DNA of 39,881 nucleotides from Methylophilaceae bacterium. GTDB lineage: Bacteria; Pseudomonadota; Gammaproteobacteria; Burkholderiales; Methylophilaceae. The notes beneath the pieces are model-generated. The model ran no database searches and had not been told where the DNA came from. It saw nothing but the letters and a program-made list of their open reading frames with translations. The DNA lies in the NCBI GenBank assembly GCA_029244935.1, contig JAQWQF010000013.1, forward strand, positions 1-39,881, in the 5' to 3' direction. This document shows positions 18,169-27,581 of the stretch, one piece after another (within the stretch, counting starts at the first letter, position 1; each line of letters opens with the position of its first letter). A program made the translations under genes and the position numbers.

Positions 18169-20339
18169 GTGGCAATAACCTCAACTAAGCAATCATGGGA
18201 AGTTTGTGCATTACCCATGTCACCAAAAGCGCTTGAACTTACTGAATTAACGGTACCATTATTAAGCTGTCTCCAATATCCAAGAGTTGCAACAACAATT
18301 CCAGAATTTACATCTGCGGAAATTTTAGCTAAAGCATCAAATGCACCCCTGTCATTAAATACTTTTACCATTTGACCTTCTTTTATACCTCGATCCATTG
18401 CATCAGATTGACTTATGAGAACAAACTGCTCACCCTGACCCTTAAGCTTGTGATCCATATTTGCATAACATGAATTTATAAAGCCATGACTTTTTGGCGC
18501 TAGAATATTTAATGGATATTTTTTAAATAATTCTGGATTAGCTAGCTCTGTCTCCCTTGATGGAATATAATCAGGCAACTCAGGGATGTCTTCTCCAGGT
18601 TGAAAGTCATCATACATTTGCCTAAACGGCCCAGCAACAAAATTCTTAACTCCAACTAGCCTAAACTCGCATTTTCCTGATGGGGTTGGAAAGTTACCTT
18701 CTTTGTGAGGAGCGCGATTATCTTTTGTTCCCACGTTGAGCCTAGCATAGCCGTGTTTCTTCATGTAATTTAGGTCAATACCCTTACATGCAGGTGAATC
18801 CCAATCAACGTAGTTTTCCAAGCATTGAGTATCATCCCATTTAAAATTTTCCTCCTCAAAACCTAAACGCTTGGCCAGTCTTCTAAAAATTTCATTATTA
18901 GGTATCGCCTCACCGGGTGACTCCACGCATTTTGTATTATAAGTAAGGTATAAATGCCCCCAAGATAGGATCATATCTTCCATTTCAGCTCCCATTGAAG
19001 CAGGGAGTAAAATATCTGCATATGCTGCAGTATCAGAAATAAAGTGTTCGGCAGACACAAGGAATAGATCCTCTCGCATCAATCCTTTTATTATCTTATC
19101 TGTTTCGGTTGATTGGGTAACTGGATTTGTATTCCAGCACATCATTGATTTAATTGGAACTTTAAGTTTTTTTTCGCCAGTTAATACACTGCCCAATTGC
19201 AAATTATTAACGACTTGAGTTCCTTTTGGAATTAAATCAGGCCTGCAAATAACATCAAACTTATAAGGATGTTCCCATACTGGAAATTGGAGAATACCTC
19301 CCCCTACATGTCTCCATGCCCCTGTAAGAGCAGGAAGTGAAGCAACAGCTCTAATTGTCTGGCTGCCACCCCAGCTTTTTTCAAGAGCAACCCCAATTCT
19401 AATCGCTGCTGGCTGAGTGGTTGCATATTCCCTTGAGAATTTTCGAATATCATCTGCTGATATTCCTGTAATTTCTGCAGCCCATTCAGGCGTTCTTTCT
19501 TTAGCTTTTTCAGCTAATTCTGGATACCCAACTGTATATTTATCGATATAATCTTGGTCAACTAAACCTTCCTCAATAATTACATTCATCATTGCCATTG
19601 CAAGAGCACCATCTGTACCAGGTTTTGGAGCAATATGCCAATCTGCCTCCTTTGCTGTTTTTGATGCATAAGAATCTATAACTACTACTTTCGAACCATT
19701 TTTTTGAGCTTGTTTAATGATATGCCAATGATGCAGGTTCGTGCTTACTGAATTACAAGCCCAAATAATAATAAATTTAGAATGTATAAAGCTTTCTGGG
19801 TCAACTCCTGCCGTAGGTCCTAGTGTAAGTAACCATGCTGTAGCTGAGCCCTCTCCGCAGAAAGTTCTTTCGGTAACAGTTGCTCCTAAACGAGCAAAAA
19901 AGGAATCGCCACCATTAAGTCCATGAACTAACCCTTGATTACCTAAATAACTATTTGGCATTATGGCCTCGGGCCCATCTTCTTCGATAATTTTTTGCCA
20001 TTTATCAACAATAGTGTCTAGCGCTTCATCCCAAGAAATTCTCTCAAACTTTTTCTCACCTTTAGGCCCAATTCGTTTCATTGGGTAAAGTAATCTATCT
20101 GGATGATAATGTCTTTTTTCATAATCATTAAGTTTTACGCAAAGACCACCTTTAGTCATAGGATGGTCTTTGTTACCACTAACACCGATTAATTTTCCAT
20201 CTTTAACTTTATATACCATTGAGCAGGTATCAGGGCAATCATGTGGACATCCGCCATGAAAAACTTCTGAAATATTATCTTTTAAATCATCCATTTTAGG
20301 AAACTCCGAGAAAAAATTTAACTCCTTTAATCTTGACAA
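18165..20339 (-). CDS. fdh4A: Molybdopterin oxidoreductase, probable formate dehydrogenase FDH4 large subunit
   Basis: A 724-residue bis-molybdopterin enzyme of the DMSO reductase/formate dehydrogenase superfamily. An N-terminal iron-sulphur motif (CPHDCPDTC…GGLC) is followed by the cofactor domains with FCGEGSATAW near the expected metal-ligand loop, PKPGTDGALAMAMM, WNTNPVTQSTE and a C-terminal dinucleotide-binding domain (FNDRGAFDALAKI). No Tat signal is present, so it acts in the cytoplasm. In obligate methylotrophs an enzyme of this type with a small partner is FDH4, oxidising formate to CO2. The start is uncertain: TTG 20339, or ATG 20294 after a GGAG, giving 709 residues. Other substrates cannot be ruled out from sequence alone. 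Confidence 0.72.
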   Translation of the reverse strand: MSRLKELNFFSEFPKMDDLKDNISEVFHGGCPHDCPDTCSMVYKVKDGKLIGVSGNKDHPMTKGGLCVKLNDYEKRHYHPDRLLYPMKRIGPKGEKKFERISWDEALDTIVDKWQKIIEEDGPEAIMPNSYLGNQGLVHGLNGGDSFFARLGATVTERTFCGEGSATAWLLTLGPTAGVDPESFIHSKFIIIWACNSVSTNLHHWHIIKQAQKNGSKVVVIDSYASKTAKEADWHIAPKPGTDGALAMAMMNVIIEEGLVDQDYIDKYTVGYPELAEKAKERTPEWAAEITGISADDIRKFSREYATTQPAAIRIGVALEKSWGGSQTIRAVASLPALTGAWRHVGGGILQFPVWEHPYKFDVICRPDLIPKGTQVVNNLQLGSVLTGEKKLKVPIKSMMCWNTNPVTQSTETDKIIKGLMREDLFLVSAEHFISDTAAYADILLPASMGAEMEDMILSWGHLYLTYNTKCVESPGEAIPNNEIFRRLAKRLGFEEENFKWDDTQCLENYVDWDSPACKGIDLNYMKKHGYARLNVGTKDNRAPHKEGNFPTPSGKCEFRLVGVKNFVAGPFRQMYDDFQPGEDIPELPDYIPSRETELANPELFKKYPLNILAPKSHGFINSCYANMDHKLKGQGEQFVLISQSDAMDRGIKEGQMVKVFNDRGAFDALAKISADVNSGIVVATLGYWRQLNNGTVNSVSSSAFGDMGNAQTSHDCLVEVIAT

Positions 20340-20414
20340 TATATTTATCCTATGTCAAGTTGAGACATTACCAGTCTACTTATAGGTAATTTTTTTCTAA
20401 CAGGAGGATTTAAA

Positions 20415-20903
20415 ATGAAAAATGCATTAGGTTTAAGTTTAGGTATATGTGGGGCAGTATGGACTTTTCTTGCTCTAGGAGTGCTTGAAGGCTACGCGTT
20501 AGTTTGGGGTGGTTTCATTGCATGGGGCTGTTATTTTACAAATGGAAAAGGAACAGATAACCTTCAAAAAACAATTGTTGCGACAATTTATGGTGCAGTT
20601 CTAGCTGGCGTAGCAGTTGTCATAATGGGTGCTATTAGTGCCTATACTGGAAGCTTAGCAGCACCAATAGCTGTTGGTATTACCGTTTGGGGCCTTACTG
20701 CTCTAGCTGGAAATAAGATGTTTGCTAATATACCTGCAAATGTTTTTGGTTATGCTGGTACTTTTGGTTTAATCCTTATGACAAGCAACATGGAAGTAAC
20801 TAGCTTAGATTTATACAATCCAGTGCTGTTAATGTCTGTGTCATTTATCTTAGGTTCTATTGCTGGAATGATTTCAGAAAAAGTTGCTGATGCAATCAGC
20901 TAA
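20415..20903 (+). CDS. DUF1097 membrane protein
   Basis: A 162-residue, very hydrophobic protein with about five membrane helices and little charge, of the DUF1097 (YcdZ-like) type (VWGGFIAWGCYFTNG and FGYAGTFGLIL are typical stretches). A strong ACAGGAGGA precedes the ATG. It is divergent from the formate dehydrogenase gene with 75 bases between starts, a layout that often means shared control. A role in handling formate or a related small molecule is only a guess. A symmetrical terminator follows. Confidence 0.8.
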   Translation: MKNALGLSLGICGAVWTFLALGVLEGYALVWGGFIAWGCYFTNGKGTDNLQKTIVATIYGAVLAGVAVVIMGAISAYTGSLAAPIAVGITVWGLTALAGNKMFANIPANVFGYAGTFGLILMTSNMEVTSLDLYNPVLLMSVSFILGSIAGMISEKVADAIS

Positions 20904-20918
20904 AAAAATAGTTTTATT

Positions 20919-20950
20919 TAAAAAACCACCCTATTAGGTGGTTTTTTTTT
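20919..20950. terminator. Bidirectional rho-independent terminator
   Basis: A hairpin of ACCACC (20925-20930) and GGTGGT (20937-20942) around a six-base loop, with an A-run before and a T-run after. Because both flanks are homopolymeric it can end the DUF1097 transcript on the plus strand and the ppiD transcript on the minus strand; it touches the last codon of ppiD. Confidence 0.9.
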
Positions 20951-22844
20951 AATTAGAATAATTGAGAGCCCTTTCAATGTTAACCGTAATTTTTGACTCA
21001 GCTCTTAAGTCATCAATGTAAGCAACTTTAATTGCACTGCTTAATGCAGTTTGGTACTCCTCTTTATAAAGATCAATTGATATCTGATCTGTCACATCCT
21101 TGGTATCAACGCTATTAATTTTGATTACAAAGTATTCTCCACTAGTGTCATATAACCCCGCATAAGCTGGAATATTTATTGTATCTACCTTAAAGATCTG
21201 ATTGATAAGCGGATCAGAAAGCCCTTGCTTGTCTGCTCTGCTTACAATTAGATCATCAATCCAATCAATTTTTATATCGTTAACTTTAAGAGCCTCTACT
21301 AACTTATTGCCATCATCAATCAGCTGCTTCTCGCTATCACGACTAATAATAAAAGTTTTGATGTCTTCCGTAACCTCATCAAGTGACTTTTGTGACGTTT
21401 CAGAAAATTCAACAACTCGGGCCGATATTAAGTTATTTGGACTAACTTCAATTGCCACTGAATTTGTTTTTGATTCAATAGCCTCCTTACTAAATACAGT
21501 CTCAGCAAATAATTCATTATTAAAGAATTTCTTAGCATCATCCAAGGTTAACCAAGGGCTTTTCTCAATCTTAAGATTAAACTTTTTAGCTGCAGCAGAT
21601 AAATTTTCAGATTGCTCGTAAACAGTATTATTAAAATCATCAGCATTTATTACATACTCATTTAGGGCTTTAGTAAAAATTAATTCTCCTTTTATTTTAG
21701 ACTTGACATTATCTAAGTTAACTTCATCGCCTTTAATTTCATCAAGCATAACGATGTGATAACCGAACTCAGTTTCAATAATATCGGATATTTCGTTTAC
21801 TTTTAGTCGGTAAACTGCATCCTCAAATGGTTTTACCATTGAACCACGACTAATAAAACCTAAGTCACCTCCATTTTTAGCAGAGTCTCTATCCTGAGAA
21901 ATTTCCTCTGCTATCTTGGCAAACGATTTTGGATTCTTTTTTAAGGTAGTAAGCGTTTTAGCTGCATTTTTCTTAATATTTTCTTTTTCTAGGTCTGTGA
22001 TACCAGCATTAAATGAAAATAAAATATGTCTAGCTTTTCGTTGCTGTTGACCATCGAATAAATATTTATTTGATTCAAAATAATCAACAACCTCCTGCTC
22101 TGTAACCTTAATTGATGGGACTATGCCGGCAACTGAGTAAATTAAGAATTCAATTTTAATTCTATCTGGCTGAATAAATGAAGCTTTATTTTCATTATAA
22201 ACTTTTTCTATTTCTTCATTTGAGGGCACAATTTTTTTCTTGTAATCATCAAGCCTCATTTCGTGGAGACTAATATCTCTTTTTTGATATGATAAATTGA
22301 CTAGTGGCTGTATTTTATCTTCTGGGGTATAAACGAGCTTAGCAATACTATCCTGAATTTGTTGCTTTGCTAAATCAGCCCTTAGTTTTTCTTCTAATTT
22401 TTTTGGTGAAATATTATTATATTGAATAATTTGATCGTATTTTGTCTGAGAAAATTTTCCCTTATCTTGAAATTCAGGCATACCAACAATATATGAGCTT
22501 AACTGTGCATCACTAATAGTAAAATTATTCTTATTGATTGACTGAGTAATTAGCTCTGATGATATAAGGCTCTCTACAACAGCTTTTTTGAATTCAGGTG
22601 TTTCAAATTGAGATTGATCCTGCTCTCCACCAGCAGCCATCTGATCTCGAACCTGACGCTCAGTTTCTATGTATTGTTGAAGTGATATTTCGTAGCCATC
22701 AACTTTTGCAACATAAACATTTGATCCCACTGAGCTTAGATACGAATCTATCCCAAACAGCGCAAATGGAACAATAATGATACCCAAAATAACTTTAGCT
22801 GTTTTGGTTTGAGTATTGTTACGAATTTTTGCTAATATTCCCAT
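20949..22844 (-). CDS. ppiD: Periplasmic folding chaperone / peptidyl-prolyl isomerase PpiD
   Basis: A 631-residue PpiD, anchored in the inner membrane and helping newly exported proteins fold. One N-terminal membrane helix (TAKVILGIIIVPFALFGIDSYL) is followed by a SurA-like chaperone region, a parvulin domain at about 265-365 (RKARHILFSFN…GGDLGFISRGSMVKPFEDA…TEFGYHIVML), and a long C-terminal extension with a second degenerate parvulin-like region. Length matches the family. It is the last gene of the lon/tRNA block on this strand. The hupB gene that separates lon and ppiD in many Proteobacteria is absent here. Confidence 0.95.
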   Translation of the reverse strand: MGILAKIRNNTQTKTAKVILGIIIVPFALFGIDSYLSSVGSNVYVAKVDGYEISLQQYIETERQVRDQMAAGGEQDQSQFETPEFKKAVVESLISSELITQSINKNNFTISDAQLSSYIVGMPEFQDKGKFSQTKYDQIIQYNNISPKKLEEKLRADLAKQQIQDSIAKLVYTPEDKIQPLVNLSYQKRDISLHEMRLDDYKKKIVPSNEEIEKVYNENKASFIQPDRIKIEFLIYSVAGIVPSIKVTEQEVVDYFESNKYLFDGQQQRKARHILFSFNAGITDLEKENIKKNAAKTLTTLKKNPKSFAKIAEEISQDRDSAKNGGDLGFISRGSMVKPFEDAVYRLKVNEISDIIETEFGYHIVMLDEIKGDEVNLDNVKSKIKGELIFTKALNEYVINADDFNNTVYEQSENLSAAAKKFNLKIEKSPWLTLDDAKKFFNNELFAETVFSKEAIESKTNSVAIEVSPNNLISARVVEFSETSQKSLDEVTEDIKTFIISRDSEKQLIDDGNKLVEALKVNDIKIDWIDDLIVSRADKQGLSDPLINQIFKVDTINIPAYAGLYDTSGEYFVIKINSVDTKDVTDQISIDLYKEEYQTALSSAIKVAYIDDLRAESKITVNIERALNYSN

Positions 22845-22956
22845 TATCTCTTTTTTCCCTCATAAATTTGTTACATGCCTATGCGAGTCTTATAAATAGC
22901 ATTAGTTCGATGTTTGTATCAAATAAGGCAAACCACATGTTTACCTTAATTGATAA

Positions 22957-23033
22957 TGGCGGAGTGGACGGGACTCGAACCCGCGACCCCCGGCGTGACA
23001 GGCCGGTATTCTAACCAACTGAACTACCACTCC
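22957..23033 (-). tRNA. tRNA-Asp (GTC)
   Basis: A 77-base cloverleaf with encoded CCA on the minus strand. Acceptor GGAGTGG pairs with CCACTCC, anticodon stem CCGGC with GCCGG around loop CTGTCAC (anticodon GTC), T-arm GCGGGTTCGAGTCCCGT. It lies four bases from tRNA-Val on the same strand, so both probably come from one precursor. Confidence 0.97.
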
Positions 23034-23037
23034 ATTA

Positions 23038-23113
23038 TGGTGGGTGCTGACGGGGTCGAACCGCCGACATTCGCCTTGTAAGGGCGACGCTCTACCAGCT
23101 GAGCTAAGCACCC
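23038..23113 (-). tRNA. tRNA-Val (TAC)
   Basis: A 76-base cloverleaf with encoded CCA on the minus strand. Acceptor GGGTGCT pairs with AGCACCC, anticodon stem TCGCC with GGCGA around loop CTTACAA (anticodon TAC), T-arm GGCGGTTCGACCCCGTC. It precedes tRNA-Asp in transcription order and follows lon. Confidence 0.97.
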
Positions 23114-23183
23114 AATTCACTAGAAATCAAGCACGCCATTTTACAATAATGTTGTTCACAATACTAGCCAATAAAGGAAAAAA

Positions 23184-25583
23184 TTAATGGGCAATTGTTT
23201 TATCAATACGCATAATTTCATCTGTTGAATTCTTTGATTTCACTGCTTGCGTACCAATCTTTTTTAATGGTAATTTAGTTAATGCGATATCAATAACTTG
23301 ATCAATCCACTTTACCGGGATGATTTCTAAATTACTTTTTATTTCATCAGAAATTTCAACTAAGTCCTTAGCATTCTGCTCTGGAATAATGACTTTTTTA
23401 ATATTACCTCTATGAGCCGCAAGTAATTTTTCTTTGAGTCCACCTATCGGCAATACCTCCCCTCGAAGTGTTATCTCACCTGTCATTGCTACATTTGCAT
23501 CAACAGATATACCTGTTAATGCTGATATTATTGATGTTGTAATACCAATCCCGGCGCTTGGGCCATCTTTTGGTGTTGCTCCCTCTGGGAAATGAATGTG
23601 AATATCTTTTTTTTCATGAAATGTATCATTAATACCTAGCTTGTCTGCCCTACTTCTTACAACGCTCATTGCTGCATGTATTGACTCTTGCATCACATCG
23701 CCGAGCTTACCAGTCAAAATAGACTTCCCTTTACCTGGGAGGACAACAGCCTCGATAGTCAGTAGCTCTCCGCCAACTTGTGTCCATGCTAAGCCAGTAA
23801 CTTGACCTACCTGATTCTTCTTAGAAGCTAGTCCAATATCATATATTTTTACACCTAGATATTCATTAATATTTTTACTACTTACCGTAATCTTATTTAT
23901 TTTTTTGTTTGCTGAAATTGTTTTTACAACCTTACGGCAAATTTTTGCAATCTCCTGCTCTAACTTTCTTACTCCAGCCTCTCTTGTGTAATATTGTATT
24001 ATATCCTTCACTGCCCTATCTGAAATATTCAACTCTGCTAGCTTAAGGCCATGCGCTTTGAGTTGTTTTGGAATTAAATATTTTTTTGCAATATTTAATT
24101 TCTCTTGCTCGGTATACCCTGCTAATCTAATAATCTCCATTCTATCTAAAAGCGGCTCTGGAATATTCATAGAGTTAGCTGTTGCAACAAACATTACATC
24201 TGAAAGATCATATTCAATTTCTGTGTAATGATCAGAAAATGTATGATTTTGTTCTGGGTCTAGAACTTCAAGAAGAGCAGATGATGGATCACCTCTGAAA
24301 TCCTGACCCATCTTATCAATCTCATCCAATAAAAAGAGTGGGTTCTTAACCGCAATCTTTGTCATATTCTGTAAAATTTTTCCTGGCATAGATCCAATAT
24401 ATGTTCTTCTATGTCCACGGATTTCTGCCTCGTCCCTAACACCACCTAATGCCATTCTTATAAACTTACGGTTCACTGATTTTGCAATACTTTGACCAAG
24501 GGAAGTCTTACCGACACCGGGGGGGCCAACTAAACATAGAATTGGTGCTTTAAGTTTTCCAACTCTATTCTGAACTGCTAAGTACTCAATAATCCTTTCT
24601 TTAACTTTTTTAAGGCCGTAATGATCATTGTCAAGAGACTCTTCAGCGCTATATAAGTCTTCGCTGATTTTAGTCATCTCGTGCCATGGTAAATTGATTA
24701 ATGTTTCAATGTAGGTTCGAACAACAGAAGCCTCAGCTGACATCGGGGACATAAGTTTTAATTTCTTGAGCTCTGACATACATTTTTCTTCGGCCTCAAT
24801 TGTCATTTTTGCATCGTTTATTTTTACTTCTAGCTCTTCAAGATCGGCATTTTCATCTTGCTCACCAAGCTCTTTTTGTATAGCCTTTACCTGCTCATTT
24901 AAATAATATTCACGTTGTGACTTCTCCATTTGACGCTTAACTCGACCACGAATACGTTTTTCAACTTGAAGTATATCAATCTCTGACTCCATAAGATTTA
25001 AGAGTAAATCTAATCTTTTTCGTATATCAAAGCACTCAAGAATTTTTTGTTTTTCAGACAGTTTTAAGGTTAAATTAGCAGCAATTGAGTCTGCTAATCT
25101 TCCAGGTTCTGTGATTGAAGTCAAAGACGTTAATATTTCTGGCGGAATTTTTTTATTTAACTTTACGTACTGATCAAATTGTGAAAATACTGACCTCATA
25201 AATGCTAATGTCTTTTTGTCTTTTCGTTCTTTCAATGAAATAATTTTATATTTCGCTGACCAGTAGTTGCTTCCTTCTTTAAAAGTATCTATTTCAGCTC
25301 TCTCAGTGCCCTCAACTAGAACTTTCACTGTTCCATCAGGTAACTTTAGCATTTGTAGAATAGTTGCAACTGTGCCAATTGTATACAAGTCTTTTACATC
25401 GGGCTCATCCATACCTGCAGATTTCTGAGCAACGAGTAGAATCTTCTTGTCACCTTTGTTGGCTTCTTCAATTGCGTTTATAGATTTATCCCTACCAACA
25501 AAAAGGGGTATAACAAGTTGTGGGTAAACCACCACATCTCTAAGCGGAAGCATTGGATGTTTCATTAAATTTTTATCAGGCAT
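23184..25583 (-). CDS. lon: ATP-dependent Lon protease
   Basis: A 799-residue LonA, the cytoplasmic protease that removes misfolded and regulatory proteins. In order: N-terminal substrate-binding domain (MLPLRDVVVYPQLVIPLFVGR), coiled-coil linker, AAA+ module with Walker A GPPGVGKTSLG and Walker B LFLLDEIDKM, and the Ser-Lys protease domain with the catalytic serine in PKDGPSAGIGI and lysine in GGLKEKLLAAHR. Length and motifs are standard. It lies downstream of clpX, but the 73-base gap holds a heat-shock-type promoter, so it can be induced on its own. Confidence 0.98.
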   Translation of the reverse strand: MPDKNLMKHPMLPLRDVVVYPQLVIPLFVGRDKSINAIEEANKGDKKILLVAQKSAGMDEPDVKDLYTIGTVATILQMLKLPDGTVKVLVEGTERAEIDTFKEGSNYWSAKYKIISLKERKDKKTLAFMRSVFSQFDQYVKLNKKIPPEILTSLTSITEPGRLADSIAANLTLKLSEKQKILECFDIRKRLDLLLNLMESEIDILQVEKRIRGRVKRQMEKSQREYYLNEQVKAIQKELGEQDENADLEELEVKINDAKMTIEAEEKCMSELKKLKLMSPMSAEASVVRTYIETLINLPWHEMTKISEDLYSAEESLDNDHYGLKKVKERIIEYLAVQNRVGKLKAPILCLVGPPGVGKTSLGQSIAKSVNRKFIRMALGGVRDEAEIRGHRRTYIGSMPGKILQNMTKIAVKNPLFLLDEIDKMGQDFRGDPSSALLEVLDPEQNHTFSDHYTEIEYDLSDVMFVATANSMNIPEPLLDRMEIIRLAGYTEQEKLNIAKKYLIPKQLKAHGLKLAELNISDRAVKDIIQYYTREAGVRKLEQEIAKICRKVVKTISANKKINKITVSSKNINEYLGVKIYDIGLASKKNQVGQVTGLAWTQVGGELLTIEAVVLPGKGKSILTGKLGDVMQESIHAAMSVVRSRADKLGINDTFHEKKDIHIHFPEGATPKDGPSAGIGITTSIISALTGISVDANVAMTGEITLRGEVLPIGGLKEKLLAAHRGNIKKVIIPEQNAKDLVEISDEIKSNLEIIPVKWIDQVIDIALTKLPLKKIGTQAVKSKNSTDEIMRIDKTIAH

Positions 25584-25625
25584 TATTTTATATTTTCGTT
25601 TGATTAATGTATCTAATTTTTAATT

Positions 25626-25651
25626 ATGGGGTTGTTTCTGAAAAAAACAAG
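25626..25651 (-). promoter_or_regulatory. Sigma-32 (heat-shock) type promoter for lon
   Basis: On the minus strand a -35-like CTTGTT (25646-25651; consensus CTTGAA) is followed after 14 bases by CCCCAT (25626-25631), the hallmark -10 of RpoH promoters. It sits 42 bases before the lon ATG in the gap after clpX. lon is a classic RpoH target, so site, spacing and gene agree. Confidence 0.7.
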
Positions 25652-25656
25652 GTTAC

Positions 25657-26931
25657 TTAGTTTGTGTTTTGCTTAATTTTTTTTTCTGCATATATAAAGT
25701 ATGGTTTGGATGTACCAATGATTACGCCTTTATCAATTACAACCTTCACTAAATTATTCATTTCAGGAAGATCAAACATTATTTCTTTAAGCGTGATCTC
25801 AATAATTGATCTTAGGCCTCTTGCACCAGACTTTTTTTCCATTGCATTTACTGCTATTGCTTCTAAAGCATCCTCACGAAACTCTAATTCAACTCCCTCA
25901 AGCTTAAATAGTTTTTTATATTGCTTAACTAATGCGTTTTTGGGCTCAACTAATATTTTTATTAAGGCATCCTTACTTAACGTATCTAATGTTGTTATAA
26001 CGGGGAGCCTACCAATAAACTCAGGTATTAAGCCAAATTTAATTAAATCCTCAGATTCAACATTTTTTAGTAAATCTCCGACAGATCTCAAATCATCGCT
26101 CCCTTGAACTTCTGCACTAAAACCAATACTACTTTTCTCTGTTCTCTCTTTAATAACTTTGTCTAGGCCATCAAAAGCGCCTCCACAAATAAACAATATA
26201 TTTGTAGAGTCTATTTGAACAAATTCTTGATTCGGATGCTTTCTTCCCCCCTGTGGTGGTACTGAGGCAATTGTTCCTTCTATTAATTTGAGAAGAGCTT
26301 GTTGAACCCCTTCCCCAGAGACGTCTCTCGTAATAGATGGGTTATTAGTTTTTCGTGATATTTTATCTACCTCGTCAATGTAAACGATACCCTTTTGAGC
26401 TTTATCAATATCATAATCACATTTCTGAAGTAACTTTTGCATTATATTTTCTACATCTTCACCTACATAACCGGCCTCGGTAAGTGTCGTTGCATCAGCC
26501 ATAACAAAAGGCACCTCAAGAAGATCAGCTAGTGTTTGCGCTAATAGTGTTTTACCGGATCCAGTTGGTCCAATAAACAATACATTACTTTTTGCAATCT
26601 TAACGTCAGACAGCTCATCATCGCTAATTAAGGGCTCGTCAAGCCGCTTGTAGTGGTTATATACTGCAACAGAAAGGCTTTTTTTAGCATTTTCTTGGCC
26701 AATTACATGTTCTTCTAATTTTTTATAAAGCTCTTTAGGTGAAAGTATAGGTTTTTTATTTAGATTTTCATCAGCTGCAGGTGCTGTTTCTTCAATGATA
26801 ATGTCCTTGCATAGCTCCACACACTCATCACATATAAAAATAGAAGGGCCAGCAATTAACTTCTTTACTTCAGATTGATTTTTTCCACAAAATGAGCAAA
26901 ATAATGACTTCTCTTTGTCTTTATCGGACAT
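25657..26931 (-). CDS. clpX: ClpX, ATPase subunit of ClpXP protease
   Basis: A 424-residue unfoldase that feeds substrates to ClpP. The N-terminal zinc-binding domain has four Cys (CSFC…CDEC), followed by the AAA+ module: Walker [13 protein letters not shown], pore loop [10 protein letters not shown], Walker [10 protein letters not shown], and sensor-2 GARGLR. The ClpP-binding IGF loop appears as SSIGFSAEV. Nine bases separate it from clpP. A clear AGGAAG precedes the ATG. Confidence 0.98.
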   Translation of the reverse strand: MSDKDKEKSLFCSFCGKNQSEVKKLIAGPSIFICDECVELCKDIIIEETAPAADENLNKKPILSPKELYKKLEEHVIGQENAKKSLSVAVYNHYKRLDEPLISDDELSDVKIAKSNVLFIGPTGSGKTLLAQTLADLLEVPFVMADATTLTEAGYVGEDVENIMQKLLQKCDYDIDKAQKGIVYIDEVDKISRKTNNPSITRDVSGEGVQQALLKLIEGTIASVPPQGGRKHPNQEFVQIDSTNILFICGGAFDGLDKVIKERTEKSSIGFSAEVQGSDDLRSVGDLLKNVESEDLIKFGLIPEFIGRLPVITTLDTLSKDALIKILVEPKNALVKQYKKLFKLEGVELEFREDALEAIAVNAMEKKSGARGLRSIIEITLKEIMFDLPEMNNLVKVVIDKGVIIGTSKPYFIYAEKKIKQNTN

Positions 26932-26939
26932 ATTTCTTC

Positions 26940-27581
26940 CTATTTAACTTTATCTCGACTTGAGATAACCTGATCAACCATACCATATTTAACGGCATCA
27001 TCAGCACTCATAAAGTTATCTCTATCTGTGTCACCAGCAATTTTTTGTATCTTTTGGCCTGTATGATTTGCTAGTATTTGGTTTAATTTATTTTTTAGAA
27101 ATAGTATTTCCTTTGCATGAATTTCTATATCAGAGGCTTGGCCCTGGAATCCACCTAATGGCTGATGAATCATTACTCTTGAGTTTGGCAAACAAAATCT
27201 TTTATTTTTTTGGCCTGCAGTCAAAAGAAGAGCTCCCATACTTGCTGCCTGACCAATACAAAGAGTACTAATATCAGGCTTTATAAATTGCATTGTGTCA
27301 TAAATAGCCATACCCGCAGTAACAGAACCGCCTGGTGAATTTATATAGAGAGAGATATCTTTATCAGGATTTTCTGCTTCAAGAAAAAGTAATTGAGCAA
27401 CAACAACATTCGCTGTCATATCGTCAACTGGACCAACTAAAAATATAACTCTTTCCTTAAGAAGTCTCGAGTAAATATCATAAGCTCTTTCTCCTTTTCC
27501 ATTTTGCTCAACAACCATAGGTATATACCCAAGATTATCTGCGGAAAAGTTACTAGTAGACTGGATATGTGATTTATTCAT
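26940..27581 (-). CDS. clpP: ClpP protease subunit
   Basis: A 213-residue serine protease forming the ClpXP chamber. The catalytic Ser lies in [11 protein letters not shown], His in VMIHQPLGG, and Asp in the conserved [14 protein letters not shown] region. An N-terminal stretch before YIPMVVEQ is the usual propeptide. The ATG overlaps the last eight bases of tig, so translation is coupled. Gene order tig-clpP-clpX-lon is classical. Confidence 0.98.
   Translation of the reverse strand: MNKSHIQSTSNFSADNLGYIPMVVEQNGKGERAYDIYSRLLKERVIFLVGPVDDMTANVVVAQLLFLEAENPDKDISLYINSPGGSVTAGMAIYDTMQFIKPDISTLCIGQAASMGALLLTAGQKNKRFCLPNSRVMIHQPLGGFQGQASDIEIHAKEILFLKNKLNQILANHTGQKIQKIAGDTDRDNFMSADDAVKYGMVDQVISSRDKVK

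Noticed and set aside
20949-22844. Long opposite-strand ORF inside ppiD (21202-21621) as a gene
   Set aside because: It is Ser- and Leu-rich, has no motif, and is the mirror of a well-supported PpiD reading frame. The other overlapping ORFs in this window were dropped on the same ground.
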